DNA from: Isoetes taiwanensis
Lineage: Eukaryota; Streptophyta; Lycopodiopsida; Isoetales; Isoetaceae
DNA length: 64,000 nucleotides
Reading direction: 5' to 3'
Assembly (NCBI GenBank): GCA_021234155.1
Contig: JAJEKV010000221.1
Span: 310,001-374,000 of the forward strand
A program made the translations under genes and the position numbers. The notes beneath the pieces were generated by a model, which did not search any database, was not told where the DNA came from, and saw only the letters and a list, made by a program, of their open reading frames with translations. Each line of letters begins with the position of its first letter. Positions within the stretch are counted from its first letter, which is position 1. Shown one piece after another: positions 57,683-64,000 of the stretch.

Positions 57683-58765
57683 TTGCACTGCGACTCGCAT
57701 GAAACCAACAAAGCGCCCGATAGATAGGCTTCTCATTCATCTCAGCAGATTTCTACAATGGTGGACAGTGGATAGCCGCACACATGCGAACTACCCACAA
57801 AAAATAAAGGGAAAATCCAATTATAACATTTGGACCCCAAAAACAAATACAATGCTAATAGATGAGTGGCTGATGTACTGTAGAAAGCTTATCACAGGGA
57901 TTAAAAAACCCCGCCCTTTTCGGATTTTCGAGGAAAAACCTAGTGATAAGCCTTGACGCAAGGGGCTTAGACAAACGTAAGGCATAGAATCGCTCCCAAA
58001 ACCAGCGCATGGAGAAGTCAAAATGGATGGCTTCGCCAACTGTACACCGCACATCACCAACAACAAACGAGAAACATACCAAAGAATAGCATCACCCAGT
58101 GGGTGGAAAAAAAGCATCACCCACCGGGTGGAAAAAACATGATAAACAGAACTTGTACAAAATAAAGTAAACAAAGAAGGGGGGAGGGTGGGTTCAAAGA
58201 GAATAAGGTACCGCTAAGAAGAGGAAGCGCCGATGAAAACGTCGATGAAGAACTACGCAATAAGTAGCAAGCGCCAACCCGACGAAGCGGCCCAAAACGA
58301 TGCGATGCATGCATGCGGCCTTATGCAATGCATGCATGCTCGCTTTGGAACAAGAATGTTTATCGCTCACGCGAATCGACGACATTCTGCAGACTGCGAC
58401 TCGCATGAAACCAACAAAGCGCCCGAATACCAAAGGACTTCCTTAGCAAACTAGGATCGAGGGGACGAAGGTCCACAGGATGAAGGCTAAAGGCCGTAGA
58501 AAGGACGAAATAGGAAAGCAACGCCAAATTGGCCAAACCGTGCGGGAAGAAGCCCTCCCGCCTGGAAACAATTCAAAGAGAATAAGGTATCGGAGAGAGA
58601 GAAGAGGAAGCGCCGATGAAACGCCGATGAAGAACTCTGCAATAAGTAGCAAACGCCCAACCTGACGAACGGCCCAAAACGCATGCGATGCATGCATGCG
58701 ACGCATGCAATGCATGCATGCTCGTCTTGAGCAAGAATGCCGATTCGCTACGCGAATCGACGACA
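57683..58765. other. Insert in the 687-bp array with internal duplications
   Basis: Interrupts unit three. gcgactcgcatgaaaccaac appears at about 57689 and 58396. A 170-bp block starting tcaaagagaataaggta occurs at about 58194 and 58575. ATGCATGC-rich palindromic stretches lie at 58300-58340 and 58690-58725. A minus-strand stretch near 57895-57950 (ttttcctcgaaaa, ggttttttaa) resembles the 3' part of the LINE remnant at 63140-63180. I cannot classify the insert. Confidence 0.4.
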
Positions 58766-59186
58766 TTTATTTGCACTTGCGCTAATGATACTATGACTAA
58801 ACGAGGTGCACCCTGGACTACCACGTCCGATTCGTTGATCCTACGACCCAGATCGTATGTTGGGGCCTGTGAGCACCTCTCATTTCGCTTATAGTCATTT
58901 ATGATTGGAGGCACCTATGCTTTTGAAGTATGAAATACGATTTCACCTAAGGTATTGAGGGAATATCGAACCTCTATACGGCTTTGCCTAAGATTTTAGA
59001 ATATGAAATACAGGGGCTCGAACCTCTACCAAAATAACTCAATGTCCTAATAAGACTACTTTAACCAATATACCCAGTGAGCTAATGTGATTACTTTTTA
59101 TCGTGAATCTATGTTTTTTTTTATAACAACCCATTCAATTGTTTTAGGGATACATGGTCTATGGTTTCAGGAATTGTTATTTTTTA

Positions 59187-59583
59187 CATCAAATTAAATT
59201 AAACCATTACATTATCTTTAAATTAAATCCCCCTTCAAACCCCCTTTGGTTTGGGTGCATATTCACACGGGGGGTGACGTAGGGCAGCGAGAGCCCCTAT
59301 AATTATGTTTTGCACGTATAAAATCAACACCATATAGTATATTACCTCAAATCTTATAGTATTTTGCAAATCTTGTTATACAGTATAGCAAATTCCATAC
59401 TTCCACACCCCACAAACGAGGAACTTTGTGTACGGTGTAGATTAAGGAATAAGGGGTGAATATGCCTATCCAATAGCTCTCGTTGCCCGGAGTCACCCCC
59501 CGTGTGAATATGCACCCAAACCAAAGGGGGTGTGAAGGGGGATTTAATTTAAAGATAATGTAATGGTTTAATTTAATTTGATG
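59187..59583. mobile_element. Foldback MITE, 397 bp (second family member)
   Basis: Inverted arms of about 85 bp (catcaaattaaattaaacc ... and its complement) with only one or two mismatches, flanked by TA (59185-59186, 59584-59585). The central 330 bases are clearly homologous to the element at 47230-47796 (shared cccctttggtttgggtgcat, tatacagtata, gtgtagattaaggaataagg), but the outermost arm sequences differ completely. It lies within unit four of the 687-bp array. Confidence 0.75.
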
Positions 59584-60433
59584 TAATGGTTTTTGTTATA
59601 GGTTAAAAAAAATTTTTGCCCCTTCGGGGCTAAGAACAAACAACATGACTTCACACTTGGATGAGTTGATGTTATATTTTGTAAATAATAATATGTCGGA
59701 TGTAAAAACAGGTAGCAATATCTAATATGTAGCAATATAACAAAAAAAAAAAAAAAAAAAACAAATAATAATATGAAGCCTAAGAAACTTATTTGGGCCC
59801 AAATTGTAATGATGTCATAGATATTATTAAATAGGCATTTCTATAACACAATGTATAATAAGCAAGTAGATCAAAAAATTAAAGTCATTGTTTAAATATG
59901 CATTTCTATAACACAATGTATAATAAGCAAGTAGATCAAAAAATATTGCGAGGGTGACATTAGAATACAAAAGAAACCCTAGAATATTTAGAAAATAATA
60001 GTGTATTTGAACTTCATAGCTTGCATCAGACATGCCATTAAATAGTTCATGCATCAGGGCAACTTCATAGTTCAAATAATAATAATGGCTAACAAACAAT
60101 CTGGGTATCATGCCATTAGGGCAACTTCATAGTTCAAATAATAATATTATGGTCTATCTACTACAATAGATATTTAAACTAAATTTAGAGAAAACATACA
60201 TTGGTTCCATATCCAAAGATACTCTTACCACGCATTTTCTGGATGCATGGAAGTTCTGTTCACTATATTTGCTTTCTAGGAGCCTAAGTACTATTAAAAA
60301 ACATCTCGGATTTAAGAAATCAGAATCAACAAGGTGGTGACCAAAAAGGGGAAGCAAACCTCTCAGCTATTGAGGTATATCGCAATTGGACCTATATACT
60401 TAACTGATATAATGCAACCAAATTTGTTAGAAA
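59584..60433. other. AT-rich non-coding region with local duplications
   Basis: An A20 tract at 59742-59761. A block gcatttctataacacaatgt... occurs at 59835 and again at 59900. A block agggcaacttcatagttcaa occurs at about 60056 and 60118. No gene seen. Confidence 0.5.
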
Positions 60434-60946
60434 CTAGAGACATGCAAACTCATTTGAAGTTAGCACTTGGCGAATAAGCCTATCTAATGCATCTTTAACA
60501 TTCTCTGGCAGTTCCAATTTCTCCACAAATTCTAGCATGCATTCTCTTGTAATTTCACGACCATGAGTGAATTTCTTCAGCTTTTCATATGGCTCGTGGA
60601 TGCCATGTCTCCTCATTATCTACAAGCACAGCAGGTTTGCAAATAAAAACTTTCTTATCCAGAGATACTAGAGAATATATAAAGAACTTACAACCGAATG
60701 GGTTACGCAAGGACCTCCCAATAACCTCCCAATGTTGGTTCAGTCCTCATGAATGGCATTCTTATTAACCCGATATCAACTAAAATTGTGAGAAGACGAT
60801 GAAAAATGGCATAAAAAATTTGATGTGAAACTAGACTATCACCTCCATCTCATTGATCCCCTTGATTGTACTCCCATAGGCAACAAGTGAATATCCTAAA
60901 CCAAACCCAAGATTTCGGCGCCATGGTTGAATCCGTCAGTCGCGCG
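60434..60946 (-). pseudogene. Adenylosuccinate lyase, last three exons, broken
   Basis: Adenylosuccinate lyase removes fumarate from SAICAR and adenylosuccinate in purine synthesis. Three exon-like blocks on the minus strand are separated by 63- and 72-bp GT-AG introns. Exon 60843-60946 ends RNLGFGLGYSLVAYGSTIKG then INEME; the family has RN-GVGLGHSLLAY-STL-GI. Exon 60692-60779 contains VN...HED and WEVLA-stop-PI, where the family has VNEARL-EDL--TWEVLAEPI. Exon 60434-60619 is MRRHGIHEPYEKLKKFTHGR, EITRECMLEFVEKLELPENV, then an atypical end. Two in-frame stops and a frameshift in the middle exon, plus a shift in the first, mark it as a relic. Upstream exons are not recognisable. Confidence 0.75.
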
Positions 60947-61957
60947 CTACAAACATTGTATGGAGATCTAGAACTATTAGAGATATGGCTTTCCAGTTTG
61001 CAAGTGAATCATGTTCCAATCCAGAAGCCTTGAATATGCAACAAAGAACTACTTACCATGAACTTGGAGTAGGAAACTTTGAACTATTGACAAGCCATCT
61101 AAAAGCCACGCAACAAGAATTTACAAGAGGAGTCTTTGGTAGAACCTTGGAAGCCCAAAATCCAGTACGAGCTCTATTGTAGTCACGATCACCAACATCA
61201 GACATATCTGAATAAGCAATGCTAATATAATTCCATTTGCCATGGCAGCTTCCACAAAGAATGATCTGTACAGCAGAAAAAGAACCGTTTGAATATCTAG
61301 CAAATAAGCTGAGAAACCGTGCCCGGCCTACCATGCAAAAGGCGGGCAAACAATCAATAAGAGATCTTGGAAAATGACTCTGCTCCAATCCCTGTTCTAG
61401 TGAAAACTAAGGGCAATCCTCAAGACCTGCCTTCCCGTTTGCATCCCTGAGCCCTTGGAAACTAAAACTAAGGGCCGGCCAAAAACTAATGGCCGTTTGA
61501 GAAAGGTATGAACTGTCGGTGAATTACGTAGTCCTTAGGCATTTAATCTGGTCGAATATGTATGGTACAGAAAGGGTAAAAAGGGAGGCCTGTGTAAATC
61601 TTGAAGCTGACGATGCCTGTTGCTGGCCGATGCAGTCGGATTCATCATCACTGGTGATGCTGGCTTGCATCTTTGGCTTGCAAAAATGAGGCAACTAGAA
61701 AGCCGGAATACAGAAGCGCGGTGCAATTATAGGGTATGAAGCGGGGTCTTCTGCCTTGGCATCCTCGAGACCTGCATCCCCCTTCCCCTTCCCGAGCCCT
61801 GCCAGAAAAACCACATACAGTCTATTAACCCTAAAGCATCCTTCTTCGATTAACCCTAAAGTATCCTTCATCGAGCCTTGCATGCTTCCATTGCAGATAT
61901 CGTCAAAAATCATAGGTGTAACCATTAAAAAATGTCATAAAAATTAATGTGAGCGTA
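60947..61957. other. No recognised gene
   Basis: May include degraded upstream parts of the adenylosuccinate lyase relic. The minus-strand frame 61053-61388 has no match I know. cccttcccgttt/ccccttccccttcccgagccc and agaccctgcc-like blocks near 61420-61450 and 61770-61800 are related, and attaaccctaaagyatcctt is duplicated at about 61824 and 61849. Confidence 0.35.
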
Positions 61958-62317
61958 TGCGCACTCTAGAAGTACGCATTAGTACGTCTTTAAAATACGG
62001 CGACCAAATCTTAGCAAAACCATAGAAAAAAACGTACAAAAATACAAAGGTAACCCCCTGTTATAATGCTAGATATTCACATAATTACAAAAGGAAAAAA
62101 CTCAAAGATAGTAATAGAGGAGAACCTGGATGCTCAAATCTTGAAGGGAACTTGGCTGTCGAATCTCACAAGAACCTCATTGCACGAAATAGAAGGAAAC
62201 ATGTCTGCTGGCAGATCGAATCTTGACCTGGGCTACTACTCGGCTATCTCCAATCTCAGCTGGGTAGATTTTAAGAACGACCTGCATCGAAAACGACCTG
62301 ACATGCATAAAAAATGA
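61958..62317 (+). mobile_element. Partial Harbinger-related element: shared leader with different reading frame
   Basis: Bases 61958-62075 match the 5' leader and start codon of the Harbinger ORF1 at 46250-46360 (opposite strand), including gcactctaga, gtacgcattagtac, aaccccctgttat and ATGCTA-ATATT. After the ATG (62066) similarity ends. The frame here runs 83 codons (MLDIHIITKGKNSKIVIEEN ...) and has no recognised domain. Either a deletion derivative or a related transposon with other content. Confidence 0.5.
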
Positions 62318-62639
62318 TTAACTTCAAGAATGAACCTGACCTGCTTTAAAACAACCTGCAGCTGCTTGAAGAATTCGATTAAAAAATCCTTCTAAAGAAT
62401 CTGAATTTTGACTTGCTTGAAGGTCCTGGCTTGAATCTGACCTATTTAAATGTAAAGCCTTCTCATATTTGAAGGTAAAATTGCACCAAATTCTAACAAT
62501 TGCAATTCTTGTGATGATTCAATGCTGGATGGTAATGCAATTCGACGATTGCAATTCTTGATGATTGTGATGACGATTCTACATTACCTTTTTGCAACAC
62601 ACTTGGATTGCGGTGAATTTGAGCTGTGATTGGTGCAAT

Positions 62640-62840
62640 AATGTTGTCTTATTTTGTGGCGGGGGAAATCCCCTGGAAGAAAATTCGACTCCAAGGTTGT
62701 ACGAAGAGCTTTATGCCATGTCCTAAAAATTGCCATGGAAAATTTGTCACATCTTAAGTGTTGAGTTGTATCAACCAAATCAAAAAAAAAAAAAAAAAAA
62801 AAAAGACAATGTGGTCGTGGAAAAAGGGCCTAAAGCTCTG
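62640..62840 (-). repeat. Dispersed repeat copy (GGCCCTTTTTCCAC family) with A23 tract
   Basis: Reverse complement matches 38065-38240 over its length. The equivalent of the T-rich gtgtcttattttttatt segment is here a run of 23 A (62782-62804). The outer end reads tggaaaaagggccTAAag, with TAA at the expected place for a 3-bp duplication. Confidence 0.6.
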
Positions 62841-63053
62841 GAGTTAGCATACAAGAAATAATAAGGATACGCCACGACGGAAGCTGACAAAATTAAAGCC
62901 CTATGGTTTCCCGTGATGGGAAATAATATTTGGCGAAAAGAAGTTAATTTTAGCCCTTTGAGCATTGTGTCTTTTGTATTAGGGTTTGCCTTGTTGGTTA
63001 GAGAAGGTAACAGACAACATGGTTCGAAAGGATCGTGGCAGACAGCACTGGCT

Positions 63054-63620
63054 GAATAGAATAGAATAGGCTTTTATCGTCCACGGAGTCGGCCTATGGA
63101 ATTAAAAAAAGAGTCCGTAGCAGATCTATTATTGCGTGGGTTAAAAAATCCCTGCCCCAACAGGTTTTCGAGGAAAAAACCATGGCAGTAATAAGAATGT
63201 TATCAAACTGTAGACATGTGAGACAAGACAGATTCATGTCATGCGTGTGTCCAGGGACATAATTAGTCCCGCAGATCCATGACCTCTTGGAGGTATGATC
63301 CCAGTATCTGGACTGAAACCAGACTACCACGTGGAGCGGTTGGCCAGGCCTGATCAACTCAGTATAGCACGCCCGAATTTGGTCATATACTCGACATCCC
63401 TGTAGGGTATGGCATTCATCTTCAACGGCCTCCATTTGACAGCATCTACAGAGTATGTCCTGCCGTGGTTCCCCAATCCATCTTCATGTCTTAATGCAGA
63501 GATGGCATGCACCTATGCGGACTGAGGCAATGAGTCTGCGTTTTTTCATAGGCAGATGGGTACGCAGGTAATGTTGCGGGCCCTGCTCCAATGAGGGATT
63601 CACGTGGCGTTGATAATGTG
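63054..63620 (-). mobile_element. LINE 3' end remnant
   Basis: Minus strand: THLPMKKRRLIASVRIGACH, then the C-terminal zinc knuckle CRCCQMEAVEDECHTLQGC followed by RVYDQIRACYTEL (about 63390-63455). This equals CRVCDSGKIEDEEHMVKEC in the LINE at 36096. It ends with ggacgataaaagcc and a short (TATTC)n tail (63054-63070 as gaatagaatag). One TAG interrupts upstream of the knuckle. It belongs to a related but different LINE subfamily. Confidence 0.7.
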
Positions 63621-64000
63621 CTATCTTGACCTATTCAAGAATGTCAGCATCCCAGAGCTTGCTGAGCAGACATCAAGGTATTGTCTCAAAATCTGCCTCT
63701 GTTTGCACCTGTATGCACATGTGCTCCTGCACATTCCATCTGGCGAGCCATTAAGCTCGCATTTCTTTCCAACATGCCTTGAGGCATTGTGGCCCTATTG
63801 CGATGGCATAAGCCACGCTAGGGAGGCGAGCATCATTCATAGTGACCACCTTCTGAAAGTAGACGATGTGCCGATCCAGAGCTACCCTTTGAAAAGGTAA
63901 GAAACATATCTCCTATAGCAGGATCTGATATGAGACTGTGGACTTCACCCCTAATGCTTGGGCCAAGAAGGCTTTCTGTACCTGCTCCAAATCATTTCAA
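63621..64000. other. Probable continuation of the minus-strand LINE remnant
   Basis: No independent gene recognised. A plus-strand frame of 98 codons (63604-63900) is probably the complement of decayed LINE coding sequence. The window ends here. Confidence 0.35.

Larger units (their letters stand above)
52567..59186 (-). repeat. Tandem array of ~687-bp units with tRNA-like promoter boxes
   Basis: Units start cgaggtgcaccctgg or its variants at 52567, 53254, 57011/57117 and 58800. The first period is 687 bp. The second unit is 53254-53604 plus 56677-57010, split by a Mutator-like element. Units three and four are cut by other insertions (57683-58765 and 59187-59583). Each unit contains, on the minus strand, an A-box-like TAGCTCACTGG and a B-box-like GGTTCGAGC about 55 bases apart (for example 52857-52866 and 52810-52820), suggesting derivation from a tRNA-related retroposon. 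Each also holds the hairpin tacga-cccaga-tcgta. Confidence 0.75.

Noticed and set aside
57821-58174. Minus-strand frame of 117 codons
   Set aside because: Cysteine- and leucine-rich without a known domain. Partly resembles LINE 3' sequence rather than a gene.
59742-59761. A20 tract as a poly(A) tail of a processed pseudogene
   Set aside because: No upstream coding homology and no flanking duplication seen.
63604-63900. Plus-strand frame of 98 codons near the window end
   Set aside because: Lies opposite probable LINE coding remnants on the minus strand, and I see no plus-strand domain.

Overview
The window looks like nuclear DNA of a land plant, most likely a spore-bearing one such as a fern or lycophyte. 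The basis is fragments of plant-type PLS-class PPR proteins, short GT-AG introns (about 60-95 bp), and plant-type transposons: Ty3/gypsy with an initiator-Met-tRNA primer site, PIF/Harbinger, Mutator-like, hAT, Helitron, LINE and tRNA-derived SINE. The species cannot be fixed from sequence. Almost everything is transposon-derived or a gene relic. I see no clearly intact host protein gene.

Layout. 1-3.4 kb: non-coding with small tandem repeats. 3.4-6.0 kb (minus): PPR pseudogene. 8.3-28.3 kb: three head-to-tail copies of one dead chromodomain-containing Ty3/gypsy element. The whole array has TG...CA outer ends and is flanked by a single 5-bp target duplication (TAAGG). A SINE sits in its first LTR and a 3.35-kb Helitron-like insert splits its last LTR. 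29.4-29.8 kb: a weak promoter-plus-exon candidate. 31-36.6 kb (plus): decayed L1-type LINE with a (TTCTA)n tail and a hAT-type MITE inserted in its reverse transcriptase.

36.7-43.3 kb (minus): a three-exon gene relic that resembles plant HUH-endonuclease (Rep-like) proteins. Its first intron is swollen by a roughly 5.3-kb Helitron carrying several PPR fragments. 43.8-46.4 kb (minus): PIF/Harbinger element with Myb-like ORF1 and DDE transposase, both broken. 47.2-47.8 and 59.2-59.6 kb: two foldback MITEs with the same core and different outer arms. 52.3 kb: a second Helitron 3' end of the same type. 52.6-59.2 kb: a tandem array of about 687-bp units containing tRNA-like A and B boxes. It is split by a 3.07-kb Mutator-like element with a 9-bp target duplication that carries exons recognisable as a protein arginine methyltransferase and the E3 ligase listerin (a Pack-MULE candidate). 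60.4-60.95 kb (minus): last exons of a broken adenylosuccinate lyase gene. 63.05-63.6 kb (minus): the 3' end of another LINE.

The segment is a layered record of insertions: MITE in LINE, SINE and Helitron-like DNA in LTRs, Helitron in an intron, Pack-MULE in a tandem repeat. The most notable items are the single-TSD gypsy array, the Pack-MULE with two identifiable genes, the HUH-like gene with its Helitron-filled intron, and the SINE/LINE pair with matching 3' ends.
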